In this document: piece after piece, positions 1 through 8,723 of the stretch
How positions within the stretch are numbered: position 1 is the first letter of the stretch
Layout: each line of letters starts with the position of its first letter
Source: Devosia sp. FKR38
Lineage (GTDB): Bacteria > Pseudomonadota > Alphaproteobacteria > Rhizobiales > Devosiaceae
Assembly: GCF_005222805.1 (NCBI RefSeq)
Contig: NZ_STGC01000005.1
Location: forward strand, 844,456 to 908,455
DNA length: 64,000 bases
Direction of reading: 5' to 3'
Notes under the pieces: model-generated
What the model saw: the letters and a program-made list of their open reading frames with translations, nothing else
Databases searched by the model: none
Told to the model about the DNA's origin: nothing
Made by a program: the position numbers and the translations under genes

Positions 1-350
1 CGGGTCATGTGCATATGCAGGGTCCCGAAGTCTTCCGCCATGCGGTGGGCAAGATCACCGACGTGGTCTACGCCACGCTTGAGAAGGCCGGCTATACCGT
101 CGCGGACCTCGACTGGTTCGTGCCGCATCAGGCCAACAAGCGCATCATCGAAGGGGCAGGTGCCAAGCTCGGCCTGCCGCCCGAGAAGGTGATCATGACG
201 GTGGATATTCACGCCAACACCTCCGCTGCCTCTGTGCCGCTGGCGCTCAGCGCCGCCGTGGCCGACGGGCGGATCAAAAAGGGTGACCTGGTCATGCTCG
301 AAGCCATGGGCGGCGGCTTCACCTGGGGCGCCTCCCTCATTCGCTGGTGA
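1..350 (+). CDS. fabH: 3-oxoacyl-[ACP] synthase III, C-terminal part (cut by window edge)
   Basis: Only the last ~115 residues are present; the frame is open to the window edge. FabH starts type II fatty acid synthesis by condensing acetyl-CoA with malonyl-ACP in the cytoplasm. Visible are the family's catalytic His in [10 protein letters not shown] (codon 126-128) and the catalytic Asn in [13 protein letters not shown], followed by the usual C-terminal [13 protein letters not shown]. The Cys nucleophile would lie upstream. Followed by ihfA and a MerR gene, the order usual in alphaproteobacteria, where plsX normally precedes fabH. Confidence 0.97.
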   Translation, partial: GHVHMQGPEVFRHAVGKITDVVYATLEKAGYTVADLDWFVPHQANKRIIEGAGAKLGLPPEKVIMTVDIHANTSAASVPLALSAAVADGRIKKGDLVMLEAMGGGFTWGASLIRW

Positions 351-590
351 GCGTGATCAGCCGCGATTGACCTGAGGCGTTTCAAGGCGTTAGTGTCTTC
401 CTTGGGTGGAGGATGCGGTGTTGGATCGGCCTCACAAACTATAGATGCGGGTCGAACTACGCCGACTGAACGGACATAATCCTGCGGTTTGATACATTGC
501 CGCCCCAGGCTTGGTTGTGACCATCTTGCCATGGCCCAACCGGGGTATCGGACAACGGGAGACAACCATTCGGGCGAAACGGGGTTTTGA

Positions 591-902
591 ATGACGCAAA
601 AAACGGTAACACGCGCTGATCTCGCAGAAGCTGTCTATGGTTCGGTGGGCCTGTCTCGAACGGAGTCCGCGGAACTGGTCGAACGAGTGCTCGAACTGAT
701 CGGCGATGCGCTGATCGCGGGCTCCAATGTCAAGCTGTCCTCATTTGGGTCCTTCCAGGTGCGCTCCAAGAATGAGCGTATCGGTCGCAACCCCAAGACG
801 GGCGAGGAAGTGCCCATCCTGCCCCGGCAGGTTCTTGTGTTCAAACCGTCCAACGTGTTGAAGTCCAAGATCAACAAATCTATGGTTGGTGCTGGGAAAT
901 AA
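591..902 (+). CDS. ihfA: Integration host factor subunit alpha
   Basis: This 103-residue protein matches the length and layout of IHF-alpha/HU family DNA-bending proteins. It starts [16 protein letters not shown] and carries the beta-arm region with [13 protein letters not shown], where the conserved Pro intercalates into DNA. IHF binds as an alpha/beta heterodimer and bends DNA in recombination, replication and sigma-54 promoter activation. The 240-bp gap after fabH suggests its own promoter. The next gene starts 24 bp after its stop. Confidence 0.97.
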   Translation: MTQKTVTRADLAEAVYGSVGLSRTESAELVERVLELIGDALIAGSNVKLSSFGSFQVRSKNERIGRNPKTGEEVPILPRQVLVFKPSNVLKSKINKSMVGAGK

Positions 903-926
903 GCCATCCAGCGAGTCTCAGCCTTC

Positions 927-1382
927 GTGGACAAGTCGCCAGACGCCTTCCGGACAATCTCTGAAGCGGCTGAAGAGCTGGACCTGCCTCAGCATGTCCT
1001 GCGCTTCTGGGAGACCCGTTTCAGCACCATCAAGCCGCTCAAGCGCGGTGGTGGGCGGCGCTACTATCGTCCCGACGATGTGCTGCTGCTGCGCGGCATC
1101 CGCCATCTGCTCTATGATCAGGGCTTCACCATCAAGGGCGTGCAGCGCATCCTCAAGGATCAGGGCAGCCGCTATGTGATCGCGGTGGGCGAGGGCAAGC
1201 CGCTCGAAGACATCCTGCCGCTGATCGAACAGGCCGAGGCCGCCGGCGACGAGGCCGAGATCGAAGACGCCGTGATGCTCAGCAGCCCGGCGCTCGATCG
1301 GGAGTCGCGCGACAAGCTGTCCGATGTGCTGCGCGAGCTGCTCGAGTGCAAACGCATCCTCGAGCGTGCCCGCGAAGCCTGA
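927..1382 (+). CDS. MerR family transcriptional regulator
   Basis: This 151-residue protein has an N-terminal MerR winged helix-turn-helix: [22 protein letters not shown] followed by the wing residues RRYYRPDDV. The C-terminal half is helical, acidic and charged, ending in [15 protein letters not shown], a likely dimerising coiled coil. There is no obvious metal-binding Cys cluster. The start is GTG at 927; no in-frame ATG lies nearby. It is the conserved but poorly characterised MerR gene that follows ihfA in alphaproteobacteria. Target genes are unknown. Confidence 0.9.
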   Translation: MDKSPDAFRTISEAAEELDLPQHVLRFWETRFSTIKPLKRGGGRRYYRPDDVLLLRGIRHLLYDQGFTIKGVQRILKDQGSRYVIAVGEGKPLEDILPLIEQAEAAGDEAEIEDAVMLSSPALDRESRDKLSDVLRELLECKRILERAREA

Positions 1383-1424
1383 TGGCCTGTCGCGGCCCTG
1401 CAACGAACGGGTGCTGCGACATTT

Positions 1425-1438
1425 GGAATGATCATTCC
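1425..1438. promoter_or_regulatory. IolR-type operator upstream of iolG
   Basis: GGAATGATCATTCC is a perfect 14-bp palindrome matching GGAA-N6-TTCC, the motif I recall for the RpiR-family inositol regulator IolR in rhizobia. It ends 3 bp before a TTGACT -35-like hexamer. A near-identical palindrome with the same spacing precedes iolC. Confidence 0.82.
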
Positions 1439-1441
1439 GTA

Positions 1442-1470
1442 TTGACTTCGGAACAGAACCATCGTGTCAA
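1442..1470 (+). promoter_or_regulatory. Putative iolG promoter
   Basis: TTGACT (1442-1447), a 17-bp spacer and TGTCAA (1465-1470). The -35 is good and the -10 weak, but position and spacing match the iolC promoter, and the IolR-type palindrome lies just upstream. Confidence 0.55.
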
Positions 1471-1609
1471 TTGCCCCGGGCCGAAACCGGGTGCAAGCCG
1501 TGGTTTCGACGCTATCTCGCCGCGCGGCCAGTGCAATGCTGTCGCCCGCTGCGGCCTGGCCTGAGTGAGACTGACCCGCGCTGTTCGCGCGCATACCGGA
1601 GACTACCAA

Positions 1610-2647
1610 ATGACCGTTCGTTTCGGCCTGCTTGGCGCTGGCCGCATTGGCAAGGTGCATGCCAAGGCCGTGTCGTCCAATCCCAAGGCCAAGCTCGTGG
1701 CTGTGGCCGACGCCTTCGAGAAGGCCGCCACCGATCTCGCCGGCCAGTATGGCTGCGAAGTGCGCTCCATCGCCGACATCCTGGCGGCCAAGGACATCGA
1801 TGCGGTGGTGATCTGCACCCCCACCGATACCCATGCCGACCTGATCGAGCAGTTCACCAAGGCCGGCAAGGCCATCTTCTGCGAGAAGCCGATCGACCTC
1901 AGCGTCGAGCGCGTCAAGGCCTGCCTCAAGGTCGTTGATGCCGAAGGCGGCACGCTGATGGTTGGCTTCAACCGGCGTTTCGATCCCCATTTCATGGCTG
2001 TGCATGACGTGATCGCCAAGGGCGAAATTGGCGATGTCGAGATGGTCACCATCATCTCCCGCGACCCCGGCGCCCCGCCGGTCGACTATATCAAGCGCTC
2101 GGGCGGCATCCTGCGCGACATGACCATCCATGATTTTGACATGGCCCGCTTCCTGCTCGGCGAAGAGATCGAGACCGTCTCGGCCCAGGCTTCCGTACTG
2201 GTCGACAAGGCCATTGGCGAAGCCGGCGACCACGACAGTGTCTCGGTGATGCTGGCAACGGCCTCGGGCAAGCATGCCACCATCTCCAACTCGCGCCGCG
2301 CCACCTATGGCTATGACCAGCGCATCGAAGTGCATGGCTCCAAGGGCGCCGTTGCCGCCGAGAACCAGCGTCCGGTCTCCATCGAAGTGGCCAATGCCAA
2401 GGGCTATACCCGTCCGCCGCTGCATGACTTCTTCATGACGCGCTATACCGAGGCCTATGCGCTTGAGATCACCGCCTTCATCGACGCGGTGGAATCGAAG
2501 TCCCCGGCCTCGCCCAGCGGCATCGACGGCCTGATCGCCCTGGCCCTGGCCGATGCGGCGCTGAAGTCCATCCAGGAAGGTCGCGCCGTCAAGGTCAGCG
2601 AGATCACCGGCGTGATGGCCGACAAGAGCGTGTTCCAGGGCCGCTGA
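1610..2647 (+). CDS. iolG: Inositol 2-dehydrogenase
   Basis: IolG oxidises myo-inositol to scyllo-inosose with NAD+, the first step of inositol catabolism. The Gfo/Idh/MocA fold is clear: Rossmann GAGRIG at residues 9-14, CEKPID with Lys93, and a D170-x3-H174 pair in RDMTIHDFD. These fit the catalytic Lys-Asp-His set described for Bacillus IolG. ATG 1610 is chosen because MTVRFGLLG is the normal N-terminus and CGGAGA lies just upstream; an in-frame extension to 1565 adds no conserved sequence. It is alone on the plus strand, with an intrinsic terminator after it. The rest of the pathway is on the opposite strand. Confidence 0.95.
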   Translation: MTVRFGLLGAGRIGKVHAKAVSSNPKAKLVAVADAFEKAATDLAGQYGCEVRSIADILAAKDIDAVVICTPTDTHADLIEQFTKAGKAIFCEKPIDLSVERVKACLKVVDAEGGTLMVGFNRRFDPHFMAVHDVIAKGEIGDVEMVTIISRDPGAPPVDYIKRSGGILRDMTIHDFDMARFLLGEEIETVSAQASVLVDKAIGEAGDHDSVSVMLATASGKHATISNSRRATYGYDQRIEVHGSKGAVAAENQRPVSIEVANAKGYTRPPLHDFFMTRYTEAYALEITAFIDAVESKSPASPSGIDGLIALALADAALKSIQEGRAVKVSEITGVMADKSVFQGR

Positions 2648-2675
2648 GGCCCGGGCATCTGACACCTGAGACAAG

Positions 2676-2700
2676 AAGGCCGCCCATTGGGCGGCCTTTT
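2676..2700. terminator. Bidirectional intrinsic terminator between iolG and iolB
   Basis: Perfect 10-bp stem AAGGCCGCCC / GGGCGGCCTT with a 3-nt loop, followed by a short T run on the plus strand and A-rich DNA on the other side. It separates convergent iolG and iolB and can serve both. Confidence 0.85.
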
Positions 2701-2708
2701 CATTTGGA

Positions 2709-3512
2709 CTATTTCAGCAGCCATTCGTGTTCCGGCGCATTGTGGAATTTCCACACCCGCTTGGGCCCGGCCATGACGTTGAGATAATAGAGGTCATAGC
2801 CGGCCGTGGTGGCGACAGGGTGGTAGCCCTTGGGTACCAGCGTCACATCGCCATCTTCGATCACCAGCGCTTCATCCAGGCTCCGGTCATCGGTATAGAC
2901 GCGCTGCATGGCAAAGCCCTGCGGCGGGTTGAGCCGGTGGAAATAGGTCTCTTCCAGCTGGCTTTCATGCGGCAGGTTATCCTGGTCATGCTTGTGCGGC
3001 GGATAGGACGAGGTATTGCCCTGCGGGGTAATGACCTCGACCACCAGGAGCGAATTGGCGGCGCCGTCGTCCTCGGGCATGATGTTGTAGACATGGCGCA
3101 CATTGGCGCCCTTGCCGCGGGTAATGCGGGGGTGGCGACCCGGCGGGATCACCTGCGCGGTGTAATTGCCGCCGCCAGGCGCCGCACAGACCGCCAGTTC
3201 GACCGCTGTGGTGGCATCGGCCACCCATTCGCTGCCCAGCGGCACATAGACCGCCCAGGGCGCGCCCTCGAAGGGGCTCATGCGCTCGCCGATAACGCCG
3301 AGATCGACGCCGTCCACCGAGATGCGTGCCTTGCCGCTCACCAGCACCAGGCACAATTCATTGGCGCCGGCGTCGCCGCCGGCAACCTGGCCTTCGTTCA
3401 ACTTGTGCAGGGCAAAGCCGACGTAAGTCCAGCCGGCATTGGCCGGCGTGACATCATGCACCAGTCCCGTCGTTCCCTTCGGGCGGACGCGGAGGTTGGG
3501 GTTGTTCGCCAT
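2709..3512 (-). CDS. iolB: 5-deoxy-glucuronate isomerase
   Basis: IolB isomerises 5-deoxy-D-glucuronate to 2-deoxy-5-keto-D-gluconate in inositol breakdown. The 267-residue bicupin carries YPPHKHDQDN and EETYFHRLNPPQGFAMQR, the family's metal-binding His/Glu region, and ends HNAPEHEWLLK. The start is ATG 3512 (MANNPNLRVR) because AAGGAGGA lies just upstream; a nine-residue extension to 3539 would place that site inside the gene. Its start overlaps the end of the small membrane protein gene by 59 nt. It is the last gene of the minus-strand iol operon. Confidence 0.93.
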   Translation of the reverse strand: MANNPNLRVRPKGTTGLVHDVTPANAGWTYVGFALHKLNEGQVAGGDAGANELCLVLVSGKARISVDGVDLGVIGERMSPFEGAPWAVYVPLGSEWVADATTAVELAVCAAPGGGNYTAQVIPPGRHPRITRGKGANVRHVYNIMPEDDGAANSLLVVEVITPQGNTSSYPPHKHDQDNLPHESQLEETYFHRLNPPQGFAMQRVYTDDRSLDEALVIEDGDVTLVPKGYHPVATTAGYDLYYLNVMAGPKRVWKFHNAPEHEWLLK

Positions 3513-3702
3513 TGGTGGGGTCCTCCTTGGGGAACGCATAGAAGAAGTTGTAGAGCGCGTAGAGCAGGGCGGCCCCGACCAGGAAGGCCCAGAACTGGTC
3601 CTTGGTCCAGAGCAGTTCCCATGCCAGCCAGATGGTCAAAAACACCGCCACTGCCAGGCGCCGCCACAGCGGGCGGAACCAGCTTACTTCATTTGCCTTC
3701 AC
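3454..3702 (-). CDS. Small two-helix membrane protein of the iol operon
   Basis: An 82-residue product with two hydrophobic stretches, about residues 15-32 (LAVAVFLTIWLAWELLW) and 37-56 (FWAFLVGAALLYALYNFFYA), and a Pro-rich hydrophilic tail. It begins with GTG (MKANEVSWFRPLW); no ATG start is available. It lies between iolE and iolB on the same strand and overlaps the iolB start by 59 nt. I recognise no family. Hydrophobicity pattern and position support a real gene, but it could be a fortuitous ORF. Confidence 0.55.
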   Translation of the reverse strand: MKANEVSWFRPLWRRLAVAVFLTIWLAWELLWTKDQFWAFLVGAALLYALYNFFYAFPKEDPTNGEQPQPPRPPEGNDGTGA

Positions 3703-3764
3703 GCCGACCTGCCTTCATTTTCGATTGCGTCTGGCTAGCTCTTAGCACAGGGCAGGGACAAAAC

Positions 3765-4682
3765 TCACCCCTTGGGGAAGCCTTGCGTTTCGACGGTGTA
3801 GCCGGCCGCCGTCATCACCCGCATCAGCTCCTTGTGGCCGACCTGGGCCATTTTGAGCGGCGGATTGGCCTTGGGATCCTGCTCCGCCTCGACGACGAAC
3901 CAGCCCTCATAGCCATAGTCGGCAAACTTCTGCACGATGGCGCCGAAATCGAGCGAGCCATCGCCCGGCACGGTGAAGGCACCCAGCGCCACGGCATCAA
4001 GGAACGACTGCTTGGTGCGGTCGAGCTTGTTGATCACATCCATGCGGACGTCCTTGACGTGCACATGGGTGATGCGGGCGTGGTGATTGTCGATGGCGCG
4101 CAGCACATTGCCGCCGGCAAAGGCCAGGTGGCCGGCATCGAGCAGCAGCGGAATGCCGGCGCCCGAATGCTTCATGAACGCATCGAGCTCAGCTTCGGTC
4201 TCGACCACGGCCGCCATATGGTGGTGATAGGCGAGAGGCATGCCCTGGGCCGCGCACCATTCACCGAACTCGGTGACCTTGCGCGCATAGGCCTTCATCT
4301 CGTCGTCCGAGAGCTTGGCCTTCTGCGCCAACGGGATCTCGCGCTTGCCCTGGATGGAGCGGCCCACTTCGCCATAGACGATGCAGGGCGCGTCGACCGC
4401 CTTGAACAGCTCGATCATCGGCGCGATGCGGTCCTTGTTCGCCGCCAAGTCTTCCTCGACCAGTGTGCCCGAGAACCAGCCACCGCACAGCGTCACGTCG
4501 GCGGCCTTGAGGATGGGCAGCATGACATCGGGATCGTCGGGGAAGCGGCGGCCCTTTTCCATGCCGGTAAAGCCCGCCGAGCGCGACTGGCGCAGGCATT
4601 CTTCCAGCGAGACGTCGTCGCTCAGTTCCACCAGATCGTCGTTCCACCATGCGATGGGCGACATGCCGAGTTTTGCTTTCAC
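3765..4682 (-). CDS. iolE: Myo-inosose-2 dehydratase
   Basis: IolE dehydrates 2-keto-myo-inositol to the trihydroxycyclohexane-dione used by IolD. The TIM-barrel sugar isomerase/epimerase fold shows in LGMSPIAWWNDDL at the start, YHHHMAAVVET near the middle and LLLDAGHLAFAGG plus ITHVHVKDVR later, which supply metal-ligand His, Asp and Glu residues. I place the start at GTG 4682 (MKAKLGMSPIAWW, 305 aa): GGAG lies six bases upstream and the family usually begins there. The upstream ATG at 4706 adds eight residues without a comparable ribosome site. Confidence 0.92.
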   Translation of the reverse strand: MKAKLGMSPIAWWNDDLVELSDDVSLEECLRQSRSAGFTGMEKGRRFPDDPDVMLPILKAADVTLCGGWFSGTLVEEDLAANKDRIAPMIELFKAVDAPCIVYGEVGRSIQGKREIPLAQKAKLSDDEMKAYARKVTEFGEWCAAQGMPLAYHHHMAAVVETEAELDAFMKHSGAGIPLLLDAGHLAFAGGNVLRAIDNHHARITHVHVKDVRMDVINKLDRTKQSFLDAVALGAFTVPGDGSLDFGAIVQKFADYGYEGWFVVEAEQDPKANPPLKMAQVGHKELMRVMTAAGYTVETQGFPKG

Positions 4683-4725
4683 TTTATGCTCCGAATTCTG
4701 GCCCATTGGGCGTCGTCAAATTGGC

Positions 4726-4757
4726 AATGTCATTCCAGCGCGGGCCGGAATGACATT
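4726..4757. repeat. Perfect inverted repeat between iolD and iolE
   Basis: AATGTCATTCC (4726-4736) and GGAATGACATT (4747-4757) are perfect 11-bp arms around a 10-bp GC-rich loop. TCATTCC...GGAATGA palindromes resemble the intergenic mosaic repeats common in Rhizobiales. On the iol transcript it would fold into a stable hairpin just upstream of the iolE start, possibly affecting iolD/iolE stoichiometry. Confidence 0.75.
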
Positions 4758-4778
4758 GAGGATAGGAGGCGGCGGTGA

Positions 4779-6626
4779 TTAGCCGGCGCGCTGTGCCTTG
4801 AGGGCCTTCACATAGGCTTCGCGCGCGGCATTGACCTGCGGGCGATCGCTCACTTCCGGCACGGCGACATCCCACCAGTGTCCGCCGGCATCGGTGGTAA
4901 CAAGCGGATCGGTGTCAATCACGATGACGGTCGTGCGGTCATTGGCTTCGGTCTCCTGCAGCGCCGTTTCCAGCTCAGCGATGGAGCTGACCTTGCGGGT
5001 GAGGGCGCCCATGGCGGCGGCATGCGCGGCAAAATCGATTCCGGGCAGCGTAACATGGTGGGTGTCCTTCAACAGATTGTTGAAGTTGGCGCCACCGGTC
5101 GCCATTTGCAGCCGGTTGATGCAGCCATAGCCAGCATTGTCGAGCAGCACGATGGTGAGCTTGGCGCCGAGCATGACCGAGCTGGCGATTTCCGAGTTCA
5201 TCATCATGTAGCTGCCGTCGCCGACCATCACCACGACATCGTCCTGCGGCCGCGCCAGCTTGACGCCGAGGCCGCCCGCGATCTCGTAGCCCATGGTCGA
5301 GAAGCCATATTCCATGTGGTAGCTGCCCGGGCCATTGGCCTTCCACAGCTTGTGCAGCTCGCCCGGCAGGCCGCCGGCCGCGCAGACCAGCACGGCATTC
5401 TCACGCGCGCGCTGCACGGCGCCGATCACCTGGGCGTCCGAGGGCAGCTCGGCATTGGTGGTGGCCGTGGCCTTGTCGGCGGCCTCCAGCCAGACGTCCT
5501 TGCCGGCCTTGGCCTTATTGGTCCAGGCACTCTCGACCTGCCAGCCGGTCAGCGCCTGATTGAGGGCATCGAGCCCGGCCTTGGCGTCGGCCACCAGGGG
5601 CAGGGCGCGGTGCTTGTGCGCATCGAAGGGCTGGACGTTGAGGCCGATGATCTTGAGATCATCGTTCTTGAACAGCGCCCAGGAACCCGTGGTGAAATCC
5701 TGGAGGCGCGTGCCGACGGCCAGCACCACATCGGCCTCCTCGGCCAGGCTATTGGAGGCGGAGGTACCGGTAACGCCGACCGAACCCATGTTGAGCGCAT
5801 GGTCATGCGGCAGGCTGGACTTGCCGGCCTGGGTCTCGAGCACGGGCACACCATAGCGCTCGGCAAAATTGCGCAGCGCCGTGCTGGCCTGCGAATAGAG
5901 CACGCCGCCACCGGCGATGATCACCGGCTTTTTGGCGTGCAGCAGCGCCGTTGCGGCGGCAGCGAATTCGTCGGCATCGGGCATCGGCCGGCGCACGCGC
6001 CAGACCGTCTCGGCAAAAAAGCTCTCGGGATAGTCATAGGCCTCGGCCTGCACATCCTGGCAGAGGCTGAGGGTCACCGTGCCGCATTCGGCCGGATCGG
6101 TCAGCACCTGCATGGCTCGGCGCAGGGCCGGGATGATCTGCTCGGGGCGGGTGATGCGGTCAAAATAACGGCTGACCGGCTTGAAGCAGTCGTTGGCGGT
6201 GACGCTGCCATCGCCCCAGTCTTCCACCTGCTGCAACACCGGGTCGGGCAGGCGATTGGCAAAGACATCGCCGGGCAGCAGCAGCACGGGGAGGCGATTG
6301 ACATGGGCGAGCGCGGCGGCCGTGACCATGTTGAGCGCGCCGGGGCCGATCGAGGTGGTGCAGGCCATAAAGCGCTGGCGGAAGCTGGCCTTGGCATAGG
6401 CCACGGCCGCATTGGCCATGCCCTGCTCATTCTGGGCGCGATAGGTGGGCAGCGTGTCCTTTATGCCATGCAGCGCCTCGCCGATGCCGGCGACATTGCC
6501 GTGGCCGAAAATGGCGAAGATGCCGCCAAAGATCGGCATGATCTCGCCATCGATCTCGGTCTTCTGCATGGTCAGGAACCGGGCCACGGCCTGGGCCATC
6601 GTTAGTCGAACTGTCTTGGGGCTCAT
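4779..6626 (-). CDS. iolD: 3D-(3,5/4)-trihydroxycyclohexane-1,2-dione hydrolase
   Basis: IolD is the thiamine-diphosphate enzyme that opens the inositol ring to 5-deoxy-glucuronate. The 615-residue protein has the three-domain ThDP layout: an N-terminal pyrimidine-binding domain with YRAQNEQGMANAAVAYAKA (catalytic Glu), a central domain with LAVGTRLQDFTTGS, and a C-terminal pyrophosphate-binding domain with VMVGDGSYMMMNSEI and DNAGYGCINRLQ for Mg2+/ThDP. It follows iolC by 68 bp on the same strand and precedes iolE. Confidence 0.95.
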   Translation of the reverse strand: MSPKTVRLTMAQAVARFLTMQKTEIDGEIMPIFGGIFAIFGHGNVAGIGEALHGIKDTLPTYRAQNEQGMANAAVAYAKASFRQRFMACTTSIGPGALNMVTAAALAHVNRLPVLLLPGDVFANRLPDPVLQQVEDWGDGSVTANDCFKPVSRYFDRITRPEQIIPALRRAMQVLTDPAECGTVTLSLCQDVQAEAYDYPESFFAETVWRVRRPMPDADEFAAAATALLHAKKPVIIAGGGVLYSQASTALRNFAERYGVPVLETQAGKSSLPHDHALNMGSVGVTGTSASNSLAEEADVVLAVGTRLQDFTTGSWALFKNDDLKIIGLNVQPFDAHKHRALPLVADAKAGLDALNQALTGWQVESAWTNKAKAGKDVWLEAADKATATTNAELPSDAQVIGAVQRARENAVLVCAAGGLPGELHKLWKANGPGSYHMEYGFSTMGYEIAGGLGVKLARPQDDVVVMVGDGSYMMMNSEIASSVMLGAKLTIVLLDNAGYGCINRLQMATGGANFNNLLKDTHHVTLPGIDFAAHAAAMGALTRKVSSIAELETALQETEANDRTTVIVIDTDPLVTTDAGGHWWDVAVPEVSDRPQVNAAREAYVKALKAQRAG

Positions 6627-6694
6627 CGCCTTGATCCTCGTCGTGGGCGCGTCGGGCGCCTTGCTGTTATTCTAGCATGCTTGTGCGCGGCGTA

Positions 6695-8596
6695 TTACGC
6701 GGCGCTTTGGCCCAGCCGTTCCCAGACTGCGACCAGCGCGCCGAAGCGCTGCGCCATGTCGTCCACCGCCGCGTCGTCGCTCATGCTGCCGGCCAGCCAC
6801 TGGCGGGCCGCATCGGCGAAAATGGTGCGACCGACGGCAAAGCCGCGCACGGTGCGCGAGCCGCGGGCCAGGGTGAAGCCGGCTTCGAGTGCCTCGTGAC
6901 TGGCTTCGAGCCCGAGCAGCACCACGCCTCGGCACCACGGGTCGCGCGTCTCGATCACAGTGTCGATGGCGGCCCAGGCGGCCGCGCTGGTCTGCGGTTC
7001 GAGCTTCCACCAGTCCGGCTTGAGACCGGCGTCATAGATTTCGGTCATGGCGCGGGCGATGGTGTCCTCGCCCAGCACGCCATGCTTGCCGGCGATTATC
7101 TCGATCAGCAGGTCGCGGCCGATTCTGCGGGCGGCCTCATAGGCGGTGCGCAGAGTCTCGATCTGCTGCTGCTTGAGCGCGGCATCGTCGTCAGGATGAT
7201 AGAAGCACAGTACCTTGATGCAGTGATCCACCGGCCAATCGACCAGGCGCGAGCCCAGATCCTGGCTGAATTCGAACTTGAGCGGGCGCGAGCCGGGCAG
7301 CTCGATCGGTTTGCCGATCCAGAAATCGGGCAGCGAACCAGCAGCGAACAGCGCGTCGCGGCCGTATTTGTCATCGAGCAGCATGCCGAAGCCGGGGCGG
7401 CCATCGGCAATGCGCAGGGCCGCCTGCACGGCCAGCGCCTTGAACGCCGGAATGCGGGCCAGCGCGGTGGCATCGCCGCCGGCCATGTCTTCGAGCTGGC
7501 TGCGATGATCGATCGCCAGGGCCATCAGGCTGGGGATCTGGCGTCGGCGATTGGCGGCCCAGTGCAGATGGTTGAGTTCGGCATCCTTGCGCAGGGCACG
7601 TTCGCTGCTGCCCTTGCTGAGGAAATGGCTGAGCTCGGTCCAGCTCGGATATTCCGGCGAGCAGAGCAGGCGCGACACGGCAAAGGCGCCGCAGGCATTG
7701 GCCCAGGTGGCGCTGGTGGCGTGGGATTCGCCACGCAGCCAGCCACGCAGCCAGCCGCTCATGAAGGCGTCGCCGGCACCCAGCACGTTGAATACCTCGA
7801 TGGGGAAGCCCTTGCCGACAATGCCCTTTTCGAGGTCATCGGGAATAGCGCCATCATAGACGATGCAGCCCATCGGGCCGCGCTTGAGCACGATGGTGGC
7901 CTTGGAGAGCGACCGGATGGTCTTGAGTGCAGCCAGCAGATCGGCCTCGCCCGAGGCGATCAGCACCTCTTCCTCGGTGCCCACGATCAGATCGCAATCG
8001 GGTAGGATGGACCTGTATTTCTGTGACACCACGTCAGAGGCGACATAGCGCGAGAAGCCGGCTTCATGGCCGGCCAGGCCCCACAGATTGGGGCGATAGT
8101 CGATGTCGAACGCCACCTTGGCGCCATTGGCCTTGGCGATGCGGATCGCCTTCTTCTGCGCCGCTTCGCTATTGGCGCGGGAGAAATGCGTGCCGGTCAC
8201 GACGATGGATTTCGCCGAGGCGATCAGGGCCTCGTCGATATCGTCTTCCGACAGGGCCATATCGGCGCAGTCGCTGCGATAAAAGATCATCGGCGACACG
8301 CCCTCGGCCTCGACCGAGAGCAGCACCAGGGCGGTCAGGCGCTCCGGATCGGTGGCGATGCCAGCGGTCTCGACGCCTTCGCGGGCCAGCTGCTCGCGAA
8401 TGAAGCGACCCATCTGCTCATTGCCCACGCGGGTGATCAGCGCCGACTTCAGCCCCAGCCGCGCCGTGCCCACCGCGATATTGGCCGGGCAGCCGCCCAC
8501 CGATTTGGCGAAGCTGCCGATGTCTTCGAGCTTAGTGCCGATCTGCTGGCCATAAAGGTCGACCGAAGCGCGGCCGATCGTGATCACGTCGAGCAT
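6695..8596 (-). CDS. iolC: Bifunctional 5-dehydro-2-deoxygluconokinase (IolC) - DUF2090 aldolase-type fusion
   Basis: Residues 1 to about 325 are a PfkB-family kinase: SVGGCPANIAVG near the N-terminus and NVLGAGDAFMSGW, with catalytic Asp276. It phosphorylates 2-deoxy-5-keto-gluconate. Residues about 345-633 are a DUF2090 domain (LMALAIDHRSQLEDM at its start), annotated in rhizobia as the aldolase for the phosphorylated product; that is family knowledge. The fusion fits the lack of a separate iolJ here. ATG 8596 (MLDVITIGRASVD) follows AAAGGAA; the 16-residue upstream extension has no conserved content. It heads the minus-strand iol operon, under an IolR-type site. Confidence 0.93.
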   Translation of the reverse strand: MLDVITIGRASVDLYGQQIGTKLEDIGSFAKSVGGCPANIAVGTARLGLKSALITRVGNEQMGRFIREQLAREGVETAGIATDPERLTALVLLSVEAEGVSPMIFYRSDCADMALSEDDIDEALIASAKSIVVTGTHFSRANSEAAQKKAIRIAKANGAKVAFDIDYRPNLWGLAGHEAGFSRYVASDVVSQKYRSILPDCDLIVGTEEEVLIASGEADLLAALKTIRSLSKATIVLKRGPMGCIVYDGAIPDDLEKGIVGKGFPIEVFNVLGAGDAFMSGWLRGWLRGESHATSATWANACGAFAVSRLLCSPEYPSWTELSHFLSKGSSERALRKDAELNHLHWAANRRRQIPSLMALAIDHRSQLEDMAGGDATALARIPAFKALAVQAALRIADGRPGFGMLLDDKYGRDALFAAGSLPDFWIGKPIELPGSRPLKFEFSQDLGSRLVDWPVDHCIKVLCFYHPDDDAALKQQQIETLRTAYEAARRIGRDLLIEIIAGKHGVLGEDTIARAMTEIYDAGLKPDWWKLEPQTSAAAWAAIDTVIETRDPWCRGVVLLGLEASHEALEAGFTLARGSRTVRGFAVGRTIFADAARQWLAGSMSDDAAVDDMAQRFGALVAVWERLGQSAA

Positions 8597-8691
8597 AGTT
8601 ATTCCTTTTTCGGGGCGGGCAGGCGCGGACGCCGTCCTCCCCAAATGGCCTTCGGCCGATGTTGAATTGTCCAGCAGGCTGGTTGGCCGGC

Positions 8692-8720
8692 ATGAAACAT
8701 CGGTTTCGAATATCCGTCAA
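8692..8720 (-). promoter_or_regulatory. Putative iolC operon promoter
   Basis: On the minus strand: TTGACG (8720-8715), 17-bp spacer, TTTCAT (8697-8692). The -35 begins 3 bp after the palindrome at 8724-8737, the same geometry as at iolG. Confidence 0.6.
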
Positions 8721-8723
8721 TAT

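Noticed and set aside
1383-1609. A tRNA gene after the merR gene, as in some relatives
   Set aside because: No cloverleaf, T-loop or CCA-adjacent pattern could be found in this stretch.
2727-4778. Open frame of 683 codons on the plus strand across iolB and iolE
   Set aside because: It is antisense to two genes with clear conserved motifs; long antisense frames are expected at this GC content and its His/Gly-rich translation matches no family.
4878-6605. Open frame of 575 codons opposite iolD
   Set aside because: Mirror frame of a well-supported ThDP enzyme gene; no ribosome site and no recognisable domain.
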